Shown here piece by piece: positions 19,068-28,900 of a DNA stretch of 64,000 nt. The stretch is from Burkholderia ubonensis. Lineage in GTDB: Bacteria > Pseudomonadota > Gammaproteobacteria > Burkholderiales > Burkholderiaceae. Within the stretch, counting starts at the first letter, position 1, and each line of letters starts with the position of its first letter. The stretch covers positions 310,001 to 374,000 of the forward strand of contig NZ_CADFEB010000006.1 of the NCBI RefSeq assembly GCF_902833085.1. Reading direction: 5' to 3'. A program made the translations under genes and the position numbers. Below the pieces are notes generated by a model. It was not told the origin of the DNA. It saw nothing but the letters and a program-made list of their open reading frames with translations, and made no database searches.

Positions 19068-21722
19068 ATGTCCGATATCGGCCGCGTCACCCTGTTCGGA
19101 AAACTGAATCCGCTCCTCTACGAGACGCTGGAGCAGGCGACCGGCTTCTGCCGGCTGCGCGGCAACCCGTACGTCGAGCTCGCGCACTGGCTGAAGCAGA
19201 TCCTGCAGCGGCCGGACGGCGACCTGCACCGCATCCTGCGCCGCTTCGAGGTCGACGCCGCCGCGCTCGATCGCGGGATCGTCGCCGCGCTCGACCGGCT
19301 GCCGCGCGGCGCGGGTTCGGTGTCGGACCTGTCCGCGCACATCGACGACGCCGTCGAGCGCGCATGGGTCTACGCGACGCTGAAATACGATGCGGCGCAG
19401 ATCCGCGGCGCGACGCTGCTGCTCGCGATCCTGAAGACGCCGCAATTGCGCAGCGTGCTGTACGGGATCGCGCGCGAGTTCGAGCGCGTCGTGCCGGACG
19501 TGCTGGCCGACGCGCTCGAATCGATCGTCGACGGTTCGCCGGAAGCGCCGCCGCCGGCCGCGCGCGCCGCCGCGGGTGACGCGCGGGACGCTTCCGCCGG
19601 ACCGGGCACGGCGCTCGCGCGTTTCGCGGTCGACCTGACGGCGCGCGCGCGGGCGGGCGAGATCGACCCCGTGGTCGGGCGCGACGGCGAGATCCGGCAG
19701 ATCGTCGACATCCTGCTGCGGCGCCGGCAGAACAACCCGCTGCTGGTCGGCGAGGCCGGCGTCGGCAAGACCGCCGTCGCCGAGGGCTTCGCGCTGCGCA
19801 TCGTCGCGGGCGACGTGCCGCCGCCGCTGCGCGACGTCGCGCTGTACCTGCTCGACCTCGGGCTGCTGCAGGCCGGCGCCGGCGTGAAGGGCGAGTTCGA
19901 GAGCCGCCTGCGCGGCGTGATCGACGAAGCGATGTCCGGCGAGCGGCCGGTGATCCTGTTCATCGACGAAGTGCATACGCTCGTCGGCGCGGGCGGCGCG
20001 GCCGGCACCGGCGACGCCGCGAACCTGCTGAAGCCGGCGCTCGCGCGCGGCCATCTGCGCACGATCGGCGCGACGACGTGGTCCGAATACAAGCAGCACA
20101 TCGAGAAGGACCCGGCGCTGACGCGGCGCTTCCAGCTCGTGCAGGTGAGCGAGCCGGAGGAGGACGCCGCGCTCACGATGCTGCGCGGGCTCGCCGCGAA
20201 GCTCGAAGCGCATCACCGCGTGCTCGTGTTCGACGATGCATTGCAGGCGGCCGTCAACCTGTCGCATCGCTACATTCCGGCCCGCCAGCTTCCCGACAAG
20301 GCGATCAGCCTGCTCGACACCGCGTGCGCGCGCGTCGCGGTCAGCCAGCACGCAGTGCCGGCGCAGGTCGAGGATGCGCGCCGGCGCATCGACGGCCTGC
20401 GCGTCGAACGCGAGCGGATCGCGCGCGAGTGCGCGCTCGGCGCCGGCGATACGGCGCGGCTCGACGAGATCGACACGGCGCTCGCCGCCGCGCAGGCGGA
20501 CCTCGACCGGCTCGACGCGCGCTGGCGGGCAGAGCGCGACGCGCTCGAGACGATCGTAGGCGCGCGCGCGGCGCTGCTGAATGACGAAACGCCGGACGCC
20601 TCGGCGCGCGCGGACCTGCAGGCGAAACTGGCCGGCGCACAGGCGGCACTTGCCGCGCTGCAGGGCGACGCGCCGCTCGTGCTGCCGGCGGTCGATGCGC
20701 ACGCGGTGGCGGCCGTCGTCGCCGACTGGACCGGGATTCCGCTCGGCCGGATGGTGCGCGACGAGACGCAGGCGGTGCTGAACCTCGCCGATACGCTCGG
20801 CGAGCGCGTCGTCGGCCAGCGTCACGCGATCGAGCTGATCGCCGAGCGCATCCAGACCGCCCGCGCGCGGCTCGACGATCCCGCGAAGCCGCACGGCGTG
20901 TTCCTGCTGTGCGGCCCGTCCGGCGTCGGCAAGACCGAGACCGCGCTGGCGCTCGCCGACACGCTGTACGGCGGCGAGCACAACGCGATCACGATCAACA
21001 TGAGCGAATTCCAGGAAGCGCACACCGTGTCGACGCTGAAGGGCGCGCCGCCCGGCTACGTCGGCTACGGGCAGGGCGGCGTGCTGACCGAGGCGGTGCG
21101 GCGCAGGCCGTACAGCGTCGTGCTGCTCGACGAGATCGAGAAGGCCCATCGCGACGTGCACGAGCTGTTCTTCCAGGTGTTCGACAAGGGCTGGATGGAG
21201 GACGGCGAAGGGCGTGCGATCGACTTCCGGCACACGGTGATCCTGCTCACGTCGAACGTCGGCTCCGAGCGCGTGATGCAGCTGTGCCGCGATCCGCAAC
21301 AATTGCCCGATGCGCAGGCGCTCGCCGAGGCGCTGCGCGCGCCGCTCCTCGGCGTGTTTCCGGCTGCGCTGCTCGGCCGGCTGACCGTCGTGCCGTACTA
21401 CCCGCTGACCGACGCGCTGCTCGCGCGCATCGTCGCGCTGCAGCTGCGGCGCATCGAGCGGCGGATCGACGCGCATCACGGCATCCGACTGCATTGCGCC
21501 GACCCGGCCACCGCGCTGATCGTCGAGCGTTGCCGGACGATCGAATCCGGCGGCCGGATGGTCGACGCGATCCTCACGCACACCGTGCTGCCGCGCATCA
21601 GCCAGGCGATCCTGCGCGCGACGCTCGACGGCCGCGCGCTCGCGGCGATCGACGTGAGCGCGGCCGACGGCCAGTTCGTTTATCGGTTTGTCGGCCAGTC
21701 CGGCGAGGAGGAGACGACGTGA
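19068..21722 (+). CDS. tssH: T6SS sheath-recycling AAA+ ATPase ClpV (TssH)
   Basis: ClpV disassembles contracted TssBC sheaths. It has 884 residues with a GGAG ribosome site. The N domain (about 1-160) begins IGRVTLFGKLNP. The first AAA+ module has Walker A GEAGVGKT (about 228-235) and Walker B VILFIDE (about 295-301). A coiled-coil middle domain covers about 410-520. The second AAA+ module has Walker A GPSGVGKT (about 616-623) and Walker B VVLLDE (about 684-689). Both nucleotide sites look intact. Its stop overlaps the GTG start of vgrG, so sheath recycling and spike synthesis are coupled. Confidence 0.96.
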   Translation: MSDIGRVTLFGKLNPLLYETLEQATGFCRLRGNPYVELAHWLKQILQRPDGDLHRILRRFEVDAAALDRGIVAALDRLPRGAGSVSDLSAHIDDAVERAWVYATLKYDAAQIRGATLLLAILKTPQLRSVLYGIAREFERVVPDVLADALESIVDGSPEAPPPAARAAAGDARDASAGPGTALARFAVDLTARARAGEIDPVVGRDGEIRQIVDILLRRRQNNPLLVGEAGVGKTAVAEGFALRIVAGDVPPPLRDVALYLLDLGLLQAGAGVKGEFESRLRGVIDEAMSGERPVILFIDEVHTLVGAGGAAGTGDAANLLKPALARGHLRTIGATTWSEYKQHIEKDPALTRRFQLVQVSEPEEDAALTMLRGLAAKLEAHHRVLVFDDALQAAVNLSHRYIPARQLPDKAISLLDTACARVAVSQHAVPAQVEDARRRIDGLRVERERIARECALGAGDTARLDEIDTALAAAQADLDRLDARWRAERDALETIVGARAALLNDETPDASARADLQAKLAGAQAALAALQGDAPLVLPAVDAHAVAAVVADWTGIPLGRMVRDETQAVLNLADTLGERVVGQRHAIELIAERIQTARARLDDPAKPHGVFLLCGPSGVGKTETALALADTLYGGEHNAITINMSEFQEAHTVSTLKGAPPGYVGYGQGGVLTEAVRRRPYSVVLLDEIEKAHRDVHELFFQVFDKGWMEDGEGRAIDFRHTVILLTSNVGSERVMQLCRDPQQLPDAQALAEALRAPLLGVFPAALLGRLTVVPYYPLTDALLARIVALQLRRIERRIDAHHGIRLHCADPATALIVERCRTIESGGRMVDAILTHTVLPRISQAILRATLDGRALAAIDVSAADGQFVYRFVGQSGEEETT

Positions 21723-23992
21723 CCCGCGTGTTCACACTCGACAGCCCGAACGGCGACGACCTGAAATTCCACCGGCTCGACGGCGAGGAAGCGCTCGGTC
21801 GCCTGTTCGAATACCGGATCGAGGCGCTTGCCGACAGTCACAGCCTGTCGTTGAAGGACCTGCTCGGCAAGCCGGTCACGGTGCGGATCGCGCAGCAGGA
21901 CGGCGCGACGCGCTACCTGAACGGGATCGTCGCGCGTGCGTCGCTGGCCGGCCGGCGCGCGGAGCGCTACTACGGCTACGCGCTGGTCGTGCGCCCGTGG
22001 CTGTGGCTCGCGACGCGCCGCTCGGACTGCCGGATCTTCCAGAGCAAGACCGTGCCCGAAATCGTGCAGGAGGTGCTCGCGCCCTATGGTTTTCCGATCG
22101 AGAGCCGGCTGACGGAGTCGTACGCGCCGCGCGACTACTGCGTGCAGTACAACGAGACCGACGAGGCGTTCGTGTCGCGGCTGATGGAGTTCGAGGGCAT
22201 CTATTTTTATTTCAGGCACGCGGCGGACAGTCATACGCTCGTGCTGTGCGACGCGATGTCGTCGCATGCGGCGCTGCCCGGTTACGCGACGATTCCGTTC
22301 ATCGCGCCCGACCGCACGGCGATCGCCGACGAGGAACATGTCGACAGCTGGCTGCCCGCGCAGGAGGTGAGCATCGGCAAGCACCAGACCAGCGACTACG
22401 ACTACACGAAGCCGCGCGCGGATCTATCCGCGCAGCAGATCGATCCGCGCGGCCACGACCACGACGGCTTCGCGTCGTTCGAATGGCCGGGCGGCTATCG
22501 CGACGACGCGCCCGGCGTGCGCTACAGCCGCGTGCGTCTCGAGGAGCGGCAGGCGGAGCACGAGCGCGCGAGCGCGAGCACGGACGTACGCGGGATCGCG
22601 CCGGGGTGGCTGTTCACGCTCGCGCATTGCCCGCGCGCCGACCAGAACCGCGAATACCTGATCGTGGAATGCGCGTACCGGTTCCAGGAAAACGCGTACG
22701 CGACCGGCGGCGGCGCCGATGCGGTCGTGCATGCGTCGCAGGTGGTCGTGCAGCCGTCGAGCCTGCCGTACCGCTCGCCGCGCGTGACACCGCGGCCGCG
22801 TACCAGCGGCCCGCAGACCGCGACCGTCGTCGGGCCGCCGGGCGAGGAGATCTGGACCGACCAGTACGGCCGCGTGAAGCTGCAGTTCCGCTGGGATCGG
22901 TACGGTCAGAGCAACCAGGATTCGTCGTGCTGGGTGCGCGTGTCGAGCCCGTGGGCGGGCGGCGGCTTCGGCGGCGTGCAGATTCCGCGCATCGGCGACG
23001 AGGTGGTCGTCGATTTCCTGAACGGCGATCCCGACCAGCCGATCGTGACCGGGCGCGTATACAACGGCGAGCGGATGCCGCCGTGGGGGCTGCCCGGGAG
23101 CGCGACGCAAAGCGGGCTGCTGTCGAGGTCGTCGCCGGGCGGGACGACCGAGCATGCGAACGCGTTCCGGTTCGAGGACAAGAAGGGCGCGGAACAGCTA
23201 TGGATGCATGCCGAGCGGAATTTCGACGCGGAGACGGAGGCCGATCATTCGCTGTCGGTCGGGCACGACCATACGCATACGGTCGGCAACGACGAGACGA
23301 TGCAGGTGAAGAAAAACCGGCAACGCAGCGTCGGGCGGGACGAGACGGTGACGATCGGGCAGGACAGGGTCGCGCAGATCGTGAGGAACGAGACGCATGG
23401 GGTGGGGGGGAGCCGCAGCGTGTCCGTCGAAGGCGATAGTTCGCATACCGTTGCGAAAGGCAATCACAGCCTCGCGGTGGTGAGCGGAAAGCATGACGTG
23501 TTCGTCAAGGGGGACAGCACGCATGTCGTTGAAGCCGGCTCGTATGCCGCGCAAGTCAAGTCGGGAAATCATGCGGTCGACGTCAAGAAAATTGCGTCGA
23601 CGGTCGCAGGCGATTGCATCGCGATGAGCGTCGAGAAGAGCTTTGTGGAAATCAACAAGGAAAAGGTCGGAGTGGTCATCGACGGGACCGGCGGCGACTC
23701 CGGTGTCAGTCTCTCAGGCCGCGTCGGCGGCGTGAGCATCGTCGGAGATGGCAAGGGCGTGGACATTGCCGGCTTTAAGCCAGGCGTCAAGATCTACGGC
23801 GAGGACGATCTCAAGCTTTCAGGCAAGGCGACGGCGAGTCTGCAGGCACCGAAGATCCATATCGACAACGGTACGGACAGTTGTGAAGTCAACGTCACGG
23901 CGACGAAGATCGTCCTCTCGACGAAAGGCGGCTCCGTCACGCTCGATGGTTCGGGCGTGACGATACAGGGGACGATCGCCCATATCAATTGA
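21719..23992 (+). CDS. vgrG: T6SS spike protein VgrG (TssI)
   Basis: A 757-residue trimeric spike. It starts on a GTG overlapping the tssH stop, with GGAGGAG just upstream; the frame begins TRVFTLDSPNGDDLKFHRLDG. The gp27-like part (about 1-380) contains YCVQYNETDEAFVSRLMEFEGI. The gp5 OB fold (about 370-450) contains TDQYGRVKLQFRWDR and WAGGGFGGVQIPRIGDEV. A long repetitive beta needle (about 490-640) is rich in HTVGND/VGRDET-type units. The last 120 residues form a further beta-helical tip with no recognisable enzymatic domain. Base composition falls from about position 23400 on, so the needle tip appears to belong to the effector module downstream rather than to the T6SS core. Confidence 0.95.
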   Translation: MTRVFTLDSPNGDDLKFHRLDGEEALGRLFEYRIEALADSHSLSLKDLLGKPVTVRIAQQDGATRYLNGIVARASLAGRRAERYYGYALVVRPWLWLATRRSDCRIFQSKTVPEIVQEVLAPYGFPIESRLTESYAPRDYCVQYNETDEAFVSRLMEFEGIYFYFRHAADSHTLVLCDAMSSHAALPGYATIPFIAPDRTAIADEEHVDSWLPAQEVSIGKHQTSDYDYTKPRADLSAQQIDPRGHDHDGFASFEWPGGYRDDAPGVRYSRVRLEERQAEHERASASTDVRGIAPGWLFTLAHCPRADQNREYLIVECAYRFQENAYATGGGADAVVHASQVVVQPSSLPYRSPRVTPRPRTSGPQTATVVGPPGEEIWTDQYGRVKLQFRWDRYGQSNQDSSCWVRVSSPWAGGGFGGVQIPRIGDEVVVDFLNGDPDQPIVTGRVYNGERMPPWGLPGSATQSGLLSRSSPGGTTEHANAFRFEDKKGAEQLWMHAERNFDAETEADHSLSVGHDHTHTVGNDETMQVKKNRQRSVGRDETVTIGQDRVAQIVRNETHGVGGSRSVSVEGDSSHTVAKGNHSLAVVSGKHDVFVKGDSTHVVEAGSYAAQVKSGNHAVDVKKIASTVAGDCIAMSVEKSFVEINKEKVGVVIDGTGGDSGVSLSGRVGGVSIVGDGKGVDIAGFKPGVKIYGEDDLKLSGKATASLQAPKIHIDNGTDSCEVNVTATKIVLSTKGGSVTLDGSGVTIQGTIAHIN

Positions 23993-24047
23993 TTTACACC
24001 GGCGCTTGCCGGTTGCCCGGTTGCATTCGAAGCATGGGAGGCATTCG

Positions 24048-24671
24048 ATGGAAAACGAAGCGGATCAGATGACGATCGACGATGCGCTTGAAGCGGATAC
24101 CGTCAGTGCATTGCGGCGGCTGTTCGAGAACGACATGCCGCCCGAACCTTCCCCTCCGGTCGAGCGCGCCGAATCGGCAACGTTGATCGGCGAGGTGACG
24201 GATACGCATCATCCCGACGCGATGGGGCGGGTTCGCGTGAAATGGTCGATGCAGGACGGCAATGCGTGCGAGCGCTGGCTCGAATGCGTGGACGGCGTGA
24301 AGCCCGGCATCGGCGATCGCGTGCTGCTGCAGTCGCCGGTGAACTGGCCTGAGTATCTGGTCTCCGGCCTGCTGAAGCGGGCCGGCCGCGGCGAGCCGGT
24401 CGAGCCGATCGTCGAGCCGGCCGTGGCGCTTGCGCTCGAACCGGACAAATGCGTGCAGGTGACGGATGCGTCGGGCTGCCCGCTGCTGCAGGTGCGTGCG
24501 TCGCCGGACGGGCCGGTCGTGACGTTGCTGAACCGGAACGTGAACATCGAAGTCGCCGGCAAGCTTCGGCTGAGCGCGCAGACGCTCGAACTCGAAGGTG
24601 GGCGCGGCGGCGTCGACATCCGAACCGAGGCGGACACGGTGGTGCGCAGCCGGTACGTCCGGTTGAACTGA
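24048..24671 (+). CDS. VgrG-linked OB-fold protein (DUF6484-like)
   Basis: A 207-residue protein; the start at MENEADQM is chosen for its GGGAGG site, and an in-frame start 42 bases upstream lacks one. Residues about 55-125 resemble a gp5/VgrG OB fold (LIGEVTDTHHPDAMGRVRVKW, then GIGDRVLLQSP and YLVSGLL). The C-terminal 80 residues are beta-rich and resemble the needle of VgrG (VTLLNRNVNIEVAGKL). This architecture matches what I recall as DUF6484, commonly encoded next to vgrG. It lies 55 bases after vgrG and 17 bases before the TPR-like gene. A role in loading or tipping the spike for the Rhs cargo is inference. Confidence 0.7.
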   Translation: MENEADQMTIDDALEADTVSALRRLFENDMPPEPSPPVERAESATLIGEVTDTHHPDAMGRVRVKWSMQDGNACERWLECVDGVKPGIGDRVLLQSPVNWPEYLVSGLLKRAGRGEPVEPIVEPAVALALEPDKCVQVTDASGCPLLQVRASPDGPVVTLLNRNVNIEVAGKLRLSAQTLELEGGRGGVDIRTEADTVVRSRYVRLN

Positions 24672-24688
24672 CAAGGAAGCGCGCCCTC

Positions 24689-25987
24689 ATGCATCGTGAA
24701 TTCGCCGCCATCGAATCGTCGATCGAAGCCTTCATCGAGCAGCCCGACGATCCGACGCTGTTGCTCGAAGCGACCGATAACGACGTCGTGCCTGTTCTCA
24801 AAATGATGCAATCGCTCGACGAGCGCGTCGGCGATGCGATTTTCCTGATCTTTCCGTTTCCATGCGACGCGGCCGGCGCGTATCTCCAGACGTGCATGGA
24901 GACGCTCGCCCGCCAGGTCGACGAAGAGAGCGCGGCGCGCGTCGAGCGTGGCGAAGCGGGCTGGCCGCCCTTGCCGCTGACGTGTACCGATCCGAGGCGC
25001 ACACCCGCGGAACGGCTGCGCGATGCCGTCATGCATGTTCGCATGCTGGTGCCCGAAGGCGTGAAGGTCGTCTGGGCGTGGTTGCCGTCACCGGTCGGCG
25101 ACGTCGGCGGCTTCGCGAAGATGCTGCTGCAATGCCTGGCGCTGAACGGCTTTGAGGACTGGATGGAGGGGCATCGGTTCTGCATTCGCGACGATCGGAA
25201 TCATCCCTGCCTGATTCCGCTCGCTCGCGAGAAAAAAGCGGAGCATGTGTTGATCCTTCCGGTGGATTTCTCGTCCGAAAAGGCAACCCGCAACCTGGTC
25301 GCCACCGCGAACGATGCGGCGCAGCCGATCGAGCAGCGCATGGGAGCCTTGATGCAGATCGCGGCGATCGACCTTGCGCACGGCCGGTTGCCCGACGCAC
25401 AGCGCAAGTATTACGCGCTTTTTGCGTTTCATGCGGAGCGCAAGGATGCGACAGGCTGCGCAGTGGCATTGCATGGCCTGGGCGACGTGGCGTTGCGCCA
25501 CGGGTCGCCGCGCGATGCAAAGGACTGGTACGTGCGGGCGCTGCCGGCGGCGCTCGACGGCAGCAATCTGCTGGTCGTGCTCAATTCGCTGATGGCGGTA
25601 GGCAATTGCTGCAACGCGCTCGGCGAACATGCGAAGGCGGCTGTCTATTTCGATCTGGCGAGCGGCGCCGCCGGCAGGCTGATGCTCGTGCATACGAAAA
25701 TCGAGGCGATGGAGAAGGCCGGCGTCGCGCTGCTCGCGTGCGGCAAGGCGGCGGAAGCCGCGAAGGGCTGGATCGATGCGAAGGGTCTGTGCGAGCAGTT
25801 CGGCTGCGAACGACAGCGCATCGGCATCCTCGATCGGCTCGTGTCGCTTTACGGGAACGCCGGACTGAAAACCGAGGCGAGGGCGTACGAACTGGAAAAG
25901 GATCCGCTTTACGTGGCTCGCCTGCGTGGCGCCGCGGCGCGGGTCACGCATGATCCGATGGCCGGATATGAACGGGCACGGCAATGA
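24689..25987 (+). CDS. TPR-like protein in the T6SS adaptor position
   Basis: A 432-residue protein starting MHREFAAIESS with an AAGGAAG site upstream. I do not recognise the N-terminal domain (about 1-210: LLLEATDNDVVPVLKMMQS and VKVVWAWLPSP). The C-terminal half is a run of helical hairpins compatible with tetratricopeptide repeats (about 225-410: KYYALFAFHAERKDATG, VALHGLGDVALRHG, ALLACGKAAEAAKGW). There is no signal peptide and no EagR/DUF1795 or DUF4123 signature. Its stop overlaps the start of the PAAR-Rhs gene (ATGA), so translation is coupled. A role as dedicated adaptor or chaperone for the Rhs effector is inferred purely from this position. Confidence 0.65.
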   Translation: MHREFAAIESSIEAFIEQPDDPTLLLEATDNDVVPVLKMMQSLDERVGDAIFLIFPFPCDAAGAYLQTCMETLARQVDEESAARVERGEAGWPPLPLTCTDPRRTPAERLRDAVMHVRMLVPEGVKVVWAWLPSPVGDVGGFAKMLLQCLALNGFEDWMEGHRFCIRDDRNHPCLIPLAREKKAEHVLILPVDFSSEKATRNLVATANDAAQPIEQRMGALMQIAAIDLAHGRLPDAQRKYYALFAFHAERKDATGCAVALHGLGDVALRHGSPRDAKDWYVRALPAALDGSNLLVVLNSLMAVGNCCNALGEHAKAAVYFDLASGAAGRLMLVHTKIEAMEKAGVALLACGKAAEAAKGWIDAKGLCEQFGCERQRIGILDRLVSLYGNAGLKTEARAYELEKDPLYVARLRGAAARVTHDPMAGYERARQ

Positions 25988-28900
25988 GTGAACCGGCAAA
26001 CCGGTTGACGCGCGCATCCGAGCCGTCCGAGAGCCATGCGGCGCCATCGGAATCGAAGGCGGACACTGCGTGCGACTCGCTGCTCGATACGGTCAAGTCG
26101 ACTTTCGATCCATTCAAGCAGACGTTCTCGTCGGACGGCAGCGCGCTCCATCATGTCAGCGAGGCCGTGAATGCGCTTGCATCCCTGCAAAGCGCGCCGT
26201 CGCAGTTGCTCAATACCGGCATCGCGCAGATCCCGCTGCTCGACAAGATGCCGGGGATGCCGGCGGCCACCATCGGCGTGCCGCACCTCGGCACGCCGCA
26301 TGCGCACAGTCATCCGCCGAGCAGCGGTTTTCCGTTGCCGAGTATGGGTGCGACGATCGGCAGCGGTTGCTTGAGCGTGCTGATCGGCGGCATTCCTGCG
26401 GCCCGCGTGCTGGACATCGGCATTGCGCCTACCTGTGGCGGGCTGACGCCTTACTTCGATATTCAGACGGGATCGAGCAATACGTTCTTCGGCGGGATGC
26501 GTGCGGCGCGCATGGGCATCGACATGACGCGGCATTGCAATCCGATGGGGCATGCGGGGAAGTCCGGTGAGGAAGCGGGGAGCGCTGCGGAGAAAGGCGA
26601 GCAGGCTGCGAGCGAGGCCGCAGAGGTGTCGGGCCGGGCGCGCTGGATGGGACGCGCAGGCAAGGCATGGAAGGTCGGCAATGCGGCGGTTGGGCCTGCG
26701 TCGGGCGCAGCGGGTGCTGCCGCCGACGCAGCGCATGGCGAGGGACTGGCGGCCGCGATGATGGCCGCGCAGACGGTTGCGGATGCAGCGATGATGCTGC
26801 TTGGCAATCTGATGGGCAAGGATCCTGGCATCGAGCCGAGCATGGGTATGCTGCTCGCGGGCAATCCGACCGTGCTGGTCGGCGGGTTTCCGATGCCGGA
26901 TGCGATGGCGGCGGCAATGGCTGGGTGGGGGCTGAGGAAGAATGTCAACCCTGGAAAGCGTAGGGCACGCACGCAACATCACGAGTGCGATGGAAGAGGT
27001 GAGCCGATCAATCCGGTAACGGGTGATGTCGAAAACCGGTTCATGGATTATGAAACCAACGAAACTGCACCGTTCGAATGGGGTCGTCACTACAGCAGCG
27101 CATGGCACGAGCGCGACGGGCTTCTCGGATGCGGGTTTCGACATACCTTCCAGCACGAGCTTCGGCTTTTGCGAACGCGAGCGATTTATACTGACCCGCG
27201 TGGCCGCGAATTCGAATTCGACAAGAATGCGGACGGAAGTTATGCCGGCTGCAGTGATGGCTATGAACTCGAGCAGCACGACGCTAACCAGTTCGTTCTC
27301 TGGCATGGCGCGCACGGACATCTGTTTTTCGAGCGGAGCCGTGAAACCACGTCGTTGGCCCGTTTCGTTTTTCATGATCGTAATGGTGTTCGGACAACCT
27401 TCCGCCGGAACATCGCGGGAGACATCGAGTGGATCGCGCAGGCTGACGAGAACGGCAACGTCCGGCGAACAATAGAATTTCAATACGATTCACGCGGACG
27501 AATAATTGAGGTCCTGCTGACCGACCCTGACGGGCAGACCATACGGATCGCACATTACGAATACGATACCGAAGGCTGTCTTGTCGAGCACCAAGATGCG
27601 ATGGGCGCAACGTCAACGTACGCGTACGATTCCGGGCATCGCGTCATCCGTCTCACTGACCCGAGCGGATATTCATTCTTTTACCAGTACGACAGCGAAG
27701 GCCGTTGCGTCGAGAGCACCGGGCAAGACGGGATGTGGCGCGTCGCTTTCCAGTACCATCCTCGACGCACGATCGTTATCGAGGGCGACGGCGGTAAGTG
27801 GACAGTCCTGTACAACGAGGCCGGCACGATTACGCGGATAATAGATCCGTATGGCGGAGCTGAGGAGCGGGTGACGGGCTCAGATGGGCGCGTCATCGAG
27901 GAGGTCGATTCGAGCGGCCGTGTGTTGCGCTGGATCTATGACGAGCGCGGCCGCAACACGGCGCGCGTTGACCGCTGGGGGAACGGCTGGCCCACGAAGG
28001 ATGAGGCGCCAGTCTTGCCCAATCCTTTCGCCCACCCCGAACCTGGATCGCCACTTGACTTGCAGTGGGGCAAGGGCGGGCGAATACGGCTTGCTGATAC
28101 GGTATTGCTTCCGCCCGAAATAGCGAAGAAAGCCGCAACGATCTTCGCCCCAGACGCACCGGCGTCATCACCATCTGAACAGCGCGATGCGGCAGGGCGG
28201 GTCATCGCCCGTACCGACGAACATGGCCGGATTGAACGGCTGACATACGACGGGGCTGGAAATTTGCAGCAGCGTCGCGACAAGGACGGACGCGACTATT
28301 ACTATAGCGTGACGTCTTGGAACCTGCGTGAGCGCGAAACCGATCCGCTGGGCAACACGGTCCGGTATCGGTATACGCCGAAGCGAAGGATTGCGGCGAT
28401 CGTCGACGCAAACGGCAACGAAAGCGCGTACACCTATGACTTCAAGGATCGCGTGACCAGCGTGAGGCGCCATGGCGTGCTGCGGGAGACGTACGCTTAC
28501 GACGCCGGCGATCGGGTTATCGAGAAGCGGGACGGCGCGGGAAATGTCCTGTTGCAGTTCGAAGTCGGCGACGATGGCCTGTACAGCAAGCGCATTTGCG
28601 CGAGCGGCGAGGTACACACCTACGCATATGACGCGCGCGCAAACTTGATAAAGGTCTCGACTGATGAGTTCGATGTCTCCATGTCTCGCGACGCCCTCAA
28701 TCGCCGTACGGTCGACAAGCGCGATGGTCGTGGTGTCGAGCACGCCTATGCAGGAGGCCAGCTCGCGAGGACGACGTACCTCGATCGTTTCGAGGTGCAT
28801 TACGAGGCGGTGGGCGACGGAGAAGTTCGGATTCATCCTCCCACAGGGGGCTCCCACAAGGTTTATCGTACGTGCGACGGGCGGATCTTGCTATGCCTCG

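Noticed and set aside
23999-24014. ACCGGC-GCTT-GCCGGT hairpin after vgrG as a terminator
   Set aside because: A perfect six-base stem but no T-run, and the next cargo genes follow within 60 bases on the same strand, so termination here is unlikely.
25984-26300. EagR (DUF1795)-type chaperone gene upstream of the PAAR-Rhs gene
   Set aside because: No such gene exists between vgrG and the Rhs gene. The two intervening genes are a DUF6484-like and a TPR-like protein, so this is reported as an absence.
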